Part shown: positions 24,894 through 33,635 of the stretch, one piece after another
Layout of the letters: each line of letters opens with the position of its first letter
How positions within the stretch are numbered: position 1 is the first letter of the stretch
Assembly (NCBI GenBank): GCA_016707605.1
Contig: JADJHJ010000001.1
Location: 186,001-250,000, forward strand
Length of the DNA: 64,000 nucleotides
From: Candidatus Promineofilum glycogenicum
Lineage (GTDB): Bacteria; Chloroflexota; Anaerolineae; Promineifilales; Promineifilaceae
Reading direction: 5' to 3'
Translations under genes and position numbers: made by a program
Notes under the pieces: generated by a model
The model's input: the letters and a program-made list of their open reading frames with translations, nothing else
The model's database searches: none
Told to the model about the DNA's origin: nothing

Positions 24894-25895
24894 TTATGGT
24901 GTGGTGATCGTCACGCTGCCGTTGCCGCTGTCGAGGCGGATGGCCAGGCCGCCGGCCGCTTCGTAGCCGGGCGTCTCGTAGACGCCTTCGTCCCGGTCGC
25001 CGCTGACGCGCTCGAAGCGGCCGTCCACGTTCAACGAGCCGTTGCCGGTGTCGTACTCCACCCGCGCCTCGACGCCCTGCGGCAGTTGCAGGCGCACACT
25101 GCCGTTGCCGCTATCCACGCCGATCTCGTACTCCCCATCGGGCAGCGTCGCCTCCAGCGCGCCGTTGCCGCTGTCGATGGTCAGCGCGGTCAGGTTCAAC
25201 TCGTCCAGCGCCGCCGTCGTCGCGCCGTTGCCGGCGTCGATGTGCAGGTCAAGCGGCACGGTCGGGCTGAGGTCAATCGTCCACCGGCGCGCCTCGCCGG
25301 CCTGCCACGTGCGCGGGTCGAACCAGTCGCCGGGGTTCTCGCGCACGCCGACTTCCAACTCCAGGTGGCCGTCGCCGTCACGTTCCGGCTCCATCTGCAC
25401 CGCGCCGCGCGTCCAGACGCTTCCGGCAATGAGGCCGCCGTCGTTCAACGGGCCGATGCTCGTGGGGAAGTTGCCCAGATGGAGCGTCACCTCGGCCGAC
25501 GTGATCCCCTCCGCGCTCAGGGCGAACGTCTCCTCGCGTAGCTCCGCCGCGTCCGACACCGGTAGGCCCAGCCCGCGCAGATCCGCCTCCGGCGCGTCGC
25601 TCAGCAGCAGATAGCCGAAGGTGGCCAGCGTCACGGCCGTCACCAGCAGGCTGAGCACCGTGCCCAATGGCCGCCGGAACTGCACCACCAGCACGTTCAG
25701 CCCCAGGAAGATGAGCGCCAGCGGCCAGAAGCGCAGCGCCGCGCCCCAATTGAGCGGCGGCAGCACGTTCAGGTTGTCCAGCAGGAACAACACGCCGATC
25801 AGAATCATCGCCAGCGGCGCGAACAACGACCGGCTGCCCTTCTGCGCCGGGACTACCGGCGTCGCGCCGGCCTCATCGATCTTCTTTTCCGCCAT
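24894..25895 (-). CDS. LiaF-like membrane protein with adhesin-like 'toastrack' C-terminus
   Basis: 333 residues from the ATG at 25895, which has a GGAGG site upstream; an in-frame ATG further up lacks one. Four hydrophobic segments near the N-terminus (F-A-P-L-A-M-I-L-I-G-V-L-F-L-L-D, then W-P-L-A-L-I-F-L-G-L-N, and a helix near 100) match the LiaI-LiaF-like membrane part. The C-terminal half consists of repeated D-S-G-N-G-S/A strands separated by 20-25 residues, the signature of DUF4097-type beta-solenoid domains. Such proteins are linked to envelope-stress systems of Lia type; here no LiaRS pair is adjacent. Confidence 0.7.
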   Translation of the reverse strand: MAEKKIDEAGATPVVPAQKGSRSLFAPLAMILIGVLFLLDNLNVLPPLNWGAALRFWPLALIFLGLNVLVVQFRRPLGTVLSLLVTAVTLATFGYLLLSDAPEADLRGLGLPVSDAAELREETFALSAEGITSAEVTLHLGNFPTSIGPLNDGGLIAGSVWTRGAVQMEPERDGDGHLELEVGVRENPGDWFDPRTWQAGEARRWTIDLSPTVPLDLHIDAGNGATTAALDELNLTALTIDSGNGALEATLPDGEYEIGVDSGNGSVRLQLPQGVEARVEYDTGNGSLNVDGRFERVSGDRDEGVYETPGYEAAGGLAIRLDSGNGSVTITTP

Positions 25896-25971
25896 GAGTC
25901 GCCTCCATCTTTCTTTCTTATCGGGTGTGGGGGAACCGGCGGTTCCCACACACCCCGTTCTATCTATACGT

Positions 25972-26000
25972 TTGCCGCGTCGGTCAGTTTCGACTAAAAT
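25972..26000 (+). promoter_or_regulatory. Possible sigma-70 promoter before the EF-G paralogue
   Basis: TTGCCG (25972-25977) and TAAAAT (25995-26000) with a 17-base spacer, 145 bases before the ATG. Consensus match only. Confidence 0.4.
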
Positions 26001-26144
26001 CAGCCCGTCGCATCAGGCATTTTGCATCGAATCTAACCCGGTGGAAGAGACGTTGGATTAAGCGGCAGCCCCTCAGCGGCAGTTGTTCCATCCCTCGCCT
26101 GCGCCCACCGTACCATACCCATTTCCCTGGAGTTTAAGTCGGAC

Positions 26145-28223
26145 ATGAAGGAATATCAGACCGGACAGATTCGCAACATCGCCCTTGTCTCGCACAACGG
26201 CGCCGGCAAGACGACGCTGGTCGAGCGGCTGCTGTTCAAGTCGGGGGCGATTTCGCGCATGGGCAGCGTCACCAGCGGCACGGCCCACATGGACTTTGAA
26301 GAGGAAGAGGTCAACCGCAATAGCTCCATCGCCACGGCCATCGCGCCCGTCGAGTGGAAGGGCGTCAAGCTCAACCTGCTGGACACGCCCGGCTTCCTGG
26401 ACTTCATCGGCGAGGTCAACAGCGCCATGAGGGTCGCCGATAGCGCCGTGGTGCTGGTCGAGGCGGTCAGCGGCGTCGAAGTCGGCACCGAGGCCGTCTG
26501 GGCCGCGGCCGACGCCTACAACCGCCCGCGCCTCCTCCTGGTCAACAAGATGGACCGCGAGAACGTCCGCGTGCGCCGCGTGCTGGAGAGCGTCAACGGC
26601 AACCTGGCCGGCCACTTCGTGCAGTTACAACTGCCTATCGGCGAAGGCCCCGGCTTCAAGGGCGTCGTCGATCTGCTGAGCATGGAAGCGCGGCTGGGCG
26701 AGAAGGGCGACCGCGCCCCCATCCCGGCCGACATGGCCGGCGCGGCCGACGAGGCGCGCATGGCCCTGGTCGAAGCCGCGGCCGAGGGTGAGGACGCGCT
26801 CATCGAGAAGTACCTGGAGGGCGAGGAGTTGACGGCCGAGGAGATCGCCCGCGGCCTGAAGCAAGCCGTGCTGAAGGGCGCGACCGTGCCCATCCTCTTC
26901 GCCGCCGGCGAGTCGGGCATCGGCGCCGACGCCTTCCTGGAGGCGTGCGTGGCCCTGCTGCCCGCGCCCAACGAGGCCGGCCAGTTCGAGGCCACCGACG
27001 CCCGCGGCGAGGCGGTGCGCCACGACGTCAGCGACGCCTCGCCCCTGGCCGCCTTCGTCTTCAAGAGCCGCGAAGACAACTTCGGCAAGACCAGCTATCT
27101 GCGCGTCTTCGGCGGTTCGCTGGCCTCCGACTCGCGCATCTGGGACGGCAACCACGACGCCGAAGTGCGCGTTGGCACGCTGCAAGTGTCCAGCGGCAAG
27201 GACACCCACCCCGTCACCCGCCTCCACGCCGGCGACATCGGCACGGTGGTCAAGCTGGGCGAGGCGGCCACCAACGATACCCTGGGCGACCGCGGACGCA
27301 TCCTGCGCATCGAGCCTATCGTCCAGCCCGACCCGCTGGCCTCCGTCGCCATCCACCCCGTCAGCCAGTCGGACACGGCCAAGCTGAGCCAGTCGCTCAA
27401 CCGCCTGGTGGCCGAAGACCCGACGCTGCACTGGCACACCGAGCCGGCCACGCACGAGACGATCCTGTCCGGCATGGGCATGGCCCATCTCGACATCGCC
27501 GTCCACAAGGCGCAGTCAAAGTTCGGCGTCCATCTGCGGACGACGACGCCCAAGGTGCCCTACCGCGAGACGATCACCAAGGCCGCCGACGCTGACTACA
27601 CCCACAAGAAGCAGACCGGCGGCGCGGGCCAGTACGCCCGCGTGGCCCTGCGCGTCGAGCCGATCGACGAGACGCGCGGCTTCGAGTTCGCCTCGGAGAT
27701 CTTCGGCGGCGCAGTCTCGGCCCCGTTCGTCTCGGCCACGGAGAAGGGCTGCCGCCAGGCATTGGAGGGCGGCGTGTTGGCCGGCTTCCCCGTCGTCGGC
27801 GTGCGCACCGTCATCACCGACGGCAAGATGCACCCGGTGGACTCCAAGGAAATCGCCTTCCAGACCGCCGGCCGCGAGGGGTTCAAGCAGGCGGTCATGA
27901 AGGCCGCGCCGATGCTGCTGGAGCCGATCTACGAAGTGACCGTCACCGTGCCGGCCGACAACATGGGCGACATCCTGGGCGACATGAACACCCGCCGCGC
28001 CCGCGTGCTGGGCATGGACCAGGAGGGCAACAAGAGCGTCATCCGCGTCGAAGTGCCCCTGGCCGAGGTGCAGACCTACGCCGCCGACCTGCGCTCCATG
28101 ACCCAGGGGCGCGGCCTGTTCAGCATGAAGTTCCTGCAATACGGCCGCGTGCCGGGGCATTTGCAGGAAGAACTGGTGACCAAGCTGAAGAAGGATCGGC
28201 AGACGGAGGATGAGGGGGAGTAG
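26145..28223 (+). CDS. Elongation factor G-like GTPase (EF-G2 type paralogue)
   Basis: 692 residues with all five EF-G domains. The G1 motif is S-H-N-G-A-G-K-T-T instead of the canonical A-H-I-D-A-G-K-T; D-T-P-G-F-L-D-F (G3) and N-K-M-D (G4) are standard. The C-terminus has the domain IV/V pattern (G-G-A-G-Q-Y-A-R, T-V-P-A-D-N-M-G-D-I-L-G-D-M-N, R-R-A-R-V-L-G-M). The changed G1 motif and shortened N-terminal GTPase insert are typical of the second EF-G (EF-G-2) that many bacteria carry besides FusA; it binds ribosomes but its role is unclear. It stands alone rather than in the str operon, which supports the paralogue assignment. Confidence 0.85.
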   Translation: MKEYQTGQIRNIALVSHNGAGKTTLVERLLFKSGAISRMGSVTSGTAHMDFEEEEVNRNSSIATAIAPVEWKGVKLNLLDTPGFLDFIGEVNSAMRVADSAVVLVEAVSGVEVGTEAVWAAADAYNRPRLLLVNKMDRENVRVRRVLESVNGNLAGHFVQLQLPIGEGPGFKGVVDLLSMEARLGEKGDRAPIPADMAGAADEARMALVEAAAEGEDALIEKYLEGEELTAEEIARGLKQAVLKGATVPILFAAGESGIGADAFLEACVALLPAPNEAGQFEATDARGEAVRHDVSDASPLAAFVFKSREDNFGKTSYLRVFGGSLASDSRIWDGNHDAEVRVGTLQVSSGKDTHPVTRLHAGDIGTVVKLGEAATNDTLGDRGRILRIEPIVQPDPLASVAIHPVSQSDTAKLSQSLNRLVAEDPTLHWHTEPATHETILSGMGMAHLDIAVHKAQSKFGVHLRTTTPKVPYRETITKAADADYTHKKQTGGAGQYARVALRVEPIDETRGFEFASEIFGGAVSAPFVSATEKGCRQALEGGVLAGFPVVGVRTVITDGKMHPVDSKEIAFQTAGREGFKQAVMKAAPMLLEPIYEVTVTVPADNMGDILGDMNTRRARVLGMDQEGNKSVIRVEVPLAEVQTYAADLRSMTQGRGLFSMKFLQYGRVPGHLQEELVTKLKKDRQTEDEGE

Positions 28224-28226
28224 TGG

Positions 28227-28341
28227 TCAGTGGCCAGTAGGTCAGTAGGTCAGTAGGTCAAATAGAAACCGAGTTTCTTCTGAGAAACTCGGTTTCTTTG
28301 TTTGCGGGCCAAAGCTTCTTACTGACCTACTGAATACTGCC
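28227..28341. repeat. Composite repeat: family E arms around a family A palindrome
   Basis: GTCAGTAGGTCAGTAGGTC (about 28240-28260) and its complement near 28319-28335 flank a family A palindrome at 28263-28298. A palindrome thus sits in the loop of another inverted repeat between the EF-G and PA14 genes. Confidence 0.85.
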
Positions 28342-29894
28342 TACCTAACCGTCAGGCTACTCACCACCACCGACGTCGTCACGTACCGCGCGCTAACCCA
28401 GCCCGTGCCGCCGCCGGGGCGGAAGATCTCCACCCAGCCGCTATCGGCCGAGCGGAAGCCGGTCAGGCCCACCGTCTGGTTGGGCTGAAGCTGCTGGCCG
28501 GTCACCGTCCCGCCGGGCGCGCTGCGGATGTTCAACCGCGCCCCGCCCGTGCCCGTCACCGTGGCCGTCAGGCCGCTGATCGGCGGCGTCGTCCCGCCGC
28601 CGGTTGCCGGCAGCGCCGGCGTGGTGGACAGCGCCACGGCCGCCCGCCCCGTCCCCTCGAAGTACTCCACGCGGATGGGGATGTTGCCCGTGGGCAGGCT
28701 GATCGACGCGCTGAAGCTGCCCGCCGGCTGCTCGCGCCACTGGTCGATGATGATCTGGTTGTTGACCCACACGCGGATGCCGTCGTCGGCGAAGACGTCG
28801 AAGCGATAGTTGCCGGCCGTCAGCGGCACGGTGCGCGTCCAGCGCACGGCGAAGCGGTCGACGGGGATGCCCGCGCCCGGCGAGCCTGCGCCCCAGTTGA
28901 AGTCGATGGCCGCGTCGTTGCGCGTGAAGGTCGGCGCGCCGATGAAGTTCAGGTTGTTGTAGTACTCGCCGAACCACGGGCCAGTGCCGGTCGAGCCGCC
29001 CGTGCCGCCGCCGGTGATGGGACTGCCGCCGGGCGGGTTCCACGACAGGCTGACCGCCGCCCGCCCCTGATCCTCGAAGTACTCCATGCGCAGCGACGTG
29101 GCCCCGTTGAGAGACACGTTGGCGCTGAAGCGCCCGTCGGACTGGTTGCGCCACTGGTCAATGACCAGCACGTTGTTGACCCACAGCCGCACGCCGTCGT
29201 CGGCGAAGACGTCGAAGCGGTAGTTGCCGGCCGGGAAGTTGAGCGAGCGCGTCCAGCGCACCGAGAAGCGGTCGGCGGCGATGCCCGCCGCCGGCGAGCC
29301 GGTGCTCCAGTCGAAGTTGATTTCCCGGTCGTCGCGCAGGAACGACGGCTGGCCGGTCAGGCTGACGTTGTTGAAGTACTCGCCCTTCCAGTTGTTGAAG
29401 ACGCCGGCCGGGGCTGTGCCGACCTGCTGCCAACTGAACTTGGCCACGGCCATGCCGCCCGCCTCGTAGTACTCCACGCGGATGCGGTGTTCGCCGCCGC
29501 TCAGCGCGCGATCGGCTTGCAACGTGCGCACCTGGCTATCGGCCCAGGCGTCGATGAGCAACTGGTCGTCGATCCAGACGCGCATGCCGTCGTCCATCGT
29601 GGCCGTGAAGCGGTAGGTTCCGGCCGAGAAGTCAACCGTGCGCGACCAGCGGGCGGAGAAGTTGTCGTCGCCGACCAGCGCGTGCGGCGCGCCGCCGCCC
29701 CAGTCGTGGTCGATGGCCGACTCGTCGCGCTGGACGACGGGATCGCCGGAGAGATTGCGGTTGTTCCAGTAGCGCGCCCGCCAGGCCGAATCGGCTGCCA
29801 CGGCGCGCCCCGCCCCTGGCCCCAGGGCCAGGAGCAGCATGACCCCCAACAGGGTCAATAGGGGAATAGAAGTACGGATCATCTTGGTGGACAT
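28341..29894 (-). CDS. Secreted protein with three PA14 domains and an SH3b domain
   Basis: 517 residues. The signal peptide (hydrophobic about 9-30) ends near A-V-A-A. Three PA14 units of about 140 residues follow (about 38-165, 180-300 and 320-440), each with W-x-G-x-Y-x-N, D-W/F-x-x-G-x-P, F-S-x-R-W-x-R and D-D-G-x-R-V/L-W-x-x. They are usually carbohydrate-binding or adhesive. The last about 70 residues form an SH3b domain (A-R-L-N-I-R-S-A-P-G-G, then W-V-E-I-F...W-V-S-A-R-Y-V), a wall-binding type. It is therefore probably cell-wall or glycan associated; no catalytic domain is present. Confidence 0.85.
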   Translation of the reverse strand: MSTKMIRTSIPLLTLLGVMLLLALGPGAGRAVAADSAWRARYWNNRNLSGDPVVQRDESAIDHDWGGGAPHALVGDDNFSARWSRTVDFSAGTYRFTATMDDGMRVWIDDQLLIDAWADSQVRTLQADRALSGGEHRIRVEYYEAGGMAVAKFSWQQVGTAPAGVFNNWKGEYFNNVSLTGQPSFLRDDREINFDWSTGSPAAGIAADRFSVRWTRSLNFPAGNYRFDVFADDGVRLWVNNVLVIDQWRNQSDGRFSANVSLNGATSLRMEYFEDQGRAAVSLSWNPPGGSPITGGGTGGSTGTGPWFGEYYNNLNFIGAPTFTRNDAAIDFNWGAGSPGAGIPVDRFAVRWTRTVPLTAGNYRFDVFADDGIRVWVNNQIIIDQWREQPAGSFSASISLPTGNIPIRVEYFEGTGRAAVALSTTPALPATGGGTTPPISGLTATVTGTGGARLNIRSAPGGTVTGQQLQPNQTVGLTGFRSADSGWVEIFRPGGGTGWVSARYVTTSVVVSSLTVR

Positions 29895-29927
29895 AGACTA
29901 GACTTACTCCTTTTTGAGACCATTAAG

Positions 29928-30032
29928 AGGAGAGGAACGCGGAGAAACGCAGAGGAGCACAGAGAGACGCGGAGAAAGAATCTTTGCTCAGCGTTCCTCC
30001 GCGCTTCTCAGCGTCTCTCTGCGTCCCTCTCC
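29928..30032. repeat. Repeat family C (imperfect palindrome of AACGCGGAGAAACGCAGAG type)
   Basis: Arms of about 50 bases, complementary with mismatches, centred near 29985. It fills the gap upstream of the PA14 gene. The rest of that gap (30033-30163) holds no gene I can support. Confidence 0.8.
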
Positions 30033-30179
30033 TGCCCTATGCCGGCCGCAAGGGGAGCGAGGAGAGGATCAGAAAGACGCGGCCAGGCGCTTTCGGTCTT
30101 TACATTATAAAGATGGGCGAACGCGAAAATATCGGCGCTCATCACCCACTTAATGATAAGACGCTATGAGGGGCAGAAA

Positions 30180-30236
30180 GGTTCCAGGGGCCAGGGAAGA
30201 ACCGGTTCTTCCCTGGCCCCTGGCCCATGGAACCTC
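30180..30236. repeat. Family D palindrome (AGGTTCCAGGGGCCAGGGAAGA type), copy 1
   Basis: Inverted repeat with arms of about 25 bases meeting at AACCGGTT. It overlaps the 3' end of the hydantoinase-like gene, whose last about 20 residues it encodes. Confidence 0.9.
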
Positions 30237-31202
30237 TCCAGTACCAGATTGCGCCGCTCATCCACCCACGCCGCCCAACCCGGCCCCACCAGCGTCGTCG
30301 TGTCATACTGGTAGACCACCGCCGGCCCGTCGAAGCGCATCCCGGCCCGCAGCCGGTCGCGCTCGTAGAGGGCGGTGTTGTGGATGCCGTCGGTGAACCA
30401 GATGTCGTCGGTGCCGATCAGCGCCGCGCTCGCGTCGTCCGGGCCGGGCGCTTCGCGGAGCAGCGCCGGCGGGGTGTGGGCGGCCACGGCCGACAGCCGC
30501 AACGTCACCAGCTCCACCGCCGCCTCCGGCCGGGCGTAGCCGTAGCGGGCGGCGTGGGCGGCGTGGAAGGCGGCGGCGATTGTTGCCCCCGCCTGGCCGC
30601 CTGAGTCCTCTTCTTCACCCGCCACCCGCCACTCGCCACCCGCCACCGTCAGCTCGTGCGACTGCCCCACGTAGCGCAAGTCCAGCGCCCGGCGCAGCGT
30701 CAGCGCCGCCGGGTCGTGCCCCTCGGCGGCCATCTCCTCCATTGCCCGCGCCGCCAACGGCACGAAGGCCGCCGCCAACCAGTCGCCGCTCAGACCGGCC
30801 AGAGGGCGCAGGGCCGTGCGCGAATAGTCGCGCGTCGGCGCGGCGGCCAGCATCCCCAGCGCCGACAGCACGCCCGGCGTCGGCGGCACCAGCACGCGCG
30901 GGATGCCCAGCGCCTCGGCCAGCTCGCAGGCGTGCAGCGGCCCGCCGCCGCCGAAGGCCAGCAGCGTGAAGCGGCGCGGGTCGTGGCCGCGCTCGACCGA
31001 GACGCGACGGATGGCCCGCTCCATGGCCGCGTTGGCCACGCGCAGGATGGCCAGCGCCGCCCCCTCGACCGTCGCACCCATCTCGGCCGCCAGCGCCCAG
31101 ACGGCGGCCAGGGCCGACGCCTCGTGCAGCGCCATCTGCCCGCCCAGGAAGCGCTCGGCGTCCAGCCGCCCCAGGACGAGATTGGCGTCGGTCACGGTGC
31201 AG

Positions 31203-31284
31203 AAGGGGCCAGGTTCCAGGGGCCAGGTTCCAGGGAAGAACGCTCTTCCCTGGAACCTGGCCCCTGGCCCCTGGCCCCTTCTTC
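31203..31284. repeat. Family D palindrome, copy 2, inside the hydantoinase gene
   Basis: Longer version of the same inverted repeat, with an internal duplication of CAGGTTCCAGGGGC. It lies exactly where the hydantoinase A reading frame changes. Confidence 0.92.
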
Positions 31285-32220
31285 GCCCGTCGTCCACATG
31301 GCCCGCCAGGCGTCATAATCAGCGTGGTAGCCGGCCGGGCCGGGGTGCGCCCCGGCGCTCTGTGGCCCCACTTGCAGCGCGCCGCCCGCGTCCAGATAGG
31401 CCAGACTGCCGCCGCCCGCGCCGACGGTGTGGATGTCGATCAGCGGCAGGCGCAGCGGCAGCCCGGCGATGTTCCCCTCGGTCGTCGTCGGCGCGCGACC
31501 GGCGCATAGGGCCACGTCGGTGCTGGTGCCGCCCATGTCGAAGGTGATCAGGTCGGCGTAGCCCGCGCCGTCCGGCCCGGCGCTCGCGGCCACGAAGCGC
31601 GCGCCAACCACGCCGCCCGCCGGGCCGGAGAGCGCCGTTCGCGCCGCCTGCGCTCCGGCCAGCGCCGCGCTGATGATGCCGCCGTTGCTCTGCATCACCG
31701 CCAGCCGCCGCGGAGCCAGCGCCCCGGCCAGCCGCGTCAGGTAGCGGCCCATCAGCGGCGCGACGGTGGCGTTGATGACCGTCGTCGCCGTGCGTTCGTA
31801 CTCGCGGTACTCCGGCAGGATGTCGGACGATAGGGAGACGTGGACGCCGGGCAGCCGGGCGCGGATGGCCGCGCCGACGCGCTGCTCGTGCTCCGGCCGT
31901 AGGAAAGAGAAGAGCAGGCAGACGGCCACCGCTTCGACGCCCGCCGCGGCCACGCGCTCGATGACTTCGGCCAGCGACGCCTCGTCCAGCGGCGTGACGA
32001 CCGTGCCGTCGGCGCCGATCCGCTCGCGGACTTCGAAGCGCCACTCGCGCGGCACCAGCGGCGGCGGCTTCTGGGGCACCAGGGCGTAGAGGTCGGGGCG
32101 ATCCTGGCGGCCGATCTCCAGCACGTCGGCGAAGCCGGCCGTGGCGATCAGCGCCGTGGGCGCGCCGCGGCGCTGGAGCAGGGCGTTGGTGGCCACGGTG
32201 CTGCCGTGGACGACGGTCTT

Positions 32221-32254
32221 GAAACCGAGTTTCTTCTGAGAAACTCGGTTTCTA
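32221..32254. repeat. Family A palindrome inside the hydantoinase gene (in frame)
   Basis: Encodes R-N-R-V-S-Q-K-K-L-G-F within the N-terminal part of the hydantoinase A-like protein without breaking the frame. Confidence 0.92.
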
Positions 32255-32439
32255 ATATCGGCCAGCCCACTCAGCACCGCCCGCGAGGGGTCGTCGGGCG
32301 TGCTCGGCTCCTTGTGCAGCCGCAGCCGCCCGGCCGCGTCCACCCAGATGAAGTCGGTGAACGTGCCGCCGGTGTCGATGCCAATGCGCGACATGGGATT
32401 TCTGGCCGTCGCGGATTATGATGAAGATAAGAGGATTGA

Positions 32440-32580
32440 ACCGCCCGGGAAGGGGGGGGGGGGGGGGTGGGGGGGAAAAAAAACCCCCCCCCCGCCGCCC
32501 CCCAACCCCCCCCACCGCGGAACAAAAACACCCCCCCGCGGAAGGGGGGGCTTCCCCCAAAAAAATGGGGGACGGTGCCG
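32440..32580. other. Homopolymer-rich tract, probably an assembly artefact
   Basis: Long G runs, then A and C runs and more G/C runs. It separates the hydantoinase start from the end of the broken membrane-protein gene. It contains no recognisable motif and looks like degraded sequence around a GC palindrome. Confidence 0.6.
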
Positions 32581-33531
32581 GTGGATAGGGATCGGTCAGT
32601 ACGTCTTTGCCCGTCCACTGGAGATAGCCCAAGGTGAACGTCGCCGACTGCCAGGTGGCGATCACGGATATGACCAGCACGTAGACCACATACAGCACCA
32701 GAAAGAGCGGGCTAAGCGTGCCCATGCCCGCCGTCGTGGGCGGTGTGCCCGCCAGCGTGTCGTTCATCTGGGCCATGATCGTCGGGAAGCTGATGGCGTA
32801 GTAGACAGCCAAATAAGCGCCCACGGCGATCAGCATGATGACGAAGAAGGGCAGGGCCAGTAAGAGGATTTGGCCCAGATTCTCGCGCAGCACGCGCCAA
32901 CCGTGGCGTATCGAAGCCACCACGCCCATTTCGCGTAGCATGATGCCGCGATAGGCGAACGGATAGACGAAGCTGGCGACCAATGCCGCCAGGAACACCA
33001 GTCCTCCAAGGCAACATATGGCCAGAATCACCAGTAGGCCCATGCCTGCCAACAAGCCCTCCCCGTCACCCGAGGCCGCGCCGCGCCGGCGGCCCCAATG
33101 ACCAGGGATAAGACAAGTACCGCGATCATGGCGAAGTAGAGGGCCAGCACAACACCGTAGAGGAGGATGGTCATACCGACCAGCGATAGGACTTTGCGCC
33201 AGCCGGCGCGGAAAGCGCGGCCGAAGCCATACGCCTCGCCGCGCTCGACGCCGGCCACGCCGACGATCATGCCGCCACGCGCCGCCAGACCGATAATGCC
33301 TATCACCAGGCTGAACAAGACGCTGACGCAACTCAACAACAATGTGCGCGTTCCCAGGCGCGACAGCATGTCAGGCGTCATCGTGCTGGGATCGGTGGGA
33401 AAACCGGCGCCTGCAAAACTCACCAGCAGAAAGCCAAGTCCGCCGAGAGCCGGAATCAGCGACAGTAGGATCAGCCACTTGTTCTTCCAGACGATTTGCC
33501 AGCCGCGGCGCAGCGTTGCTGAATAGTCCAT
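32560..33531 (-). pseudogene. Integral membrane protein, paralogue of the next gene, frameshifted
   Basis: Starts at 33531 (M-D-Y-S-A-T-L-R-R-G-W-Q-I-V-W-K-N-K-W) and is closely similar in pattern to the intact neighbour at 33636-34616. Near 33075-33090, in a GCGCGGCGCGG stretch, the frame changes; the continuation has G-L-L-V-I-L-A-I, then Y-P-F-A-Y-R-G-I-M-L-R and I-R-H-G-W-R-V-L-R-E-N-L-G-Q as in the paralogue, and ends near Q-W-T-G-K-D-V-L-T-D. The 3' end runs into the homopolymer tract, so its true stop is unknown. It has about six transmembrane helices. The function is unknown; it resembles membrane domains of the glycerophosphodiester phosphodiesterase-associated type only loosely. Confidence 0.7.
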
Positions 33532-33562
33532 AACTAAACCTCTACTTCAATCAATAAAGAAA

Positions 33563-33625
33563 CCGCAGATTACGCAGATTACGCAGATTAAAGAAAGAAA
33601 TCTGCGTAATCTGCGTAATCTGCGG
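33563..33625. repeat. Family B palindrome (CCGCAGATTACGCAGATT type)
   Basis: Perfect 27-base arms with a 9-base loop between the two paralogous membrane-protein genes. Confidence 0.93.
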
Positions 33626-33635
33626 ATCTCTTCTA

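Larger units (their letters stand above)
30164..32394 (-). pseudogene. N-methylhydantoinase A (HyuA/OPLAH-like), interrupted by repeats and out of frame
   Basis: Starts at 32394 with M-S-R-I-G-I-D-T-G-G-T-F-T-D-F, the acetate/sugar-kinase-like phosphate loop of HyuA, and continues with S-L-S-S-D-I-L-P-E-Y-R-E-Y-E-R and F-D-M-G-G-T-S-T-D-V. The second half has V-T-D-A-N-L-V-L-G-R-L, F-G-G-G-G-P-L-H-A and the C-terminal D-L-R-Y-V-G-Q-S-H-E-L. The two halves are in different frames: between P-G-P-A-G-Y and V-T-D-A-N lies a family D palindrome (31203-31284). A second copy (30180-30236) supplies the C-terminal residues and stop. A family A palindrome is read in frame near residue 50. The family hydrolyses hydantoins or 5-oxoproline with ATP. 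It is either a damaged gene or carries an assembly error at the palindrome. Confidence 0.8.

Noticed and set aside
32268..33028. Separate protein made of Pro/Gly-rich sequence near the homopolymer tract
   Set aside because: The low-complexity part is created by G/C runs; only the part similar to the paralogue at 33636-34616 is supported.
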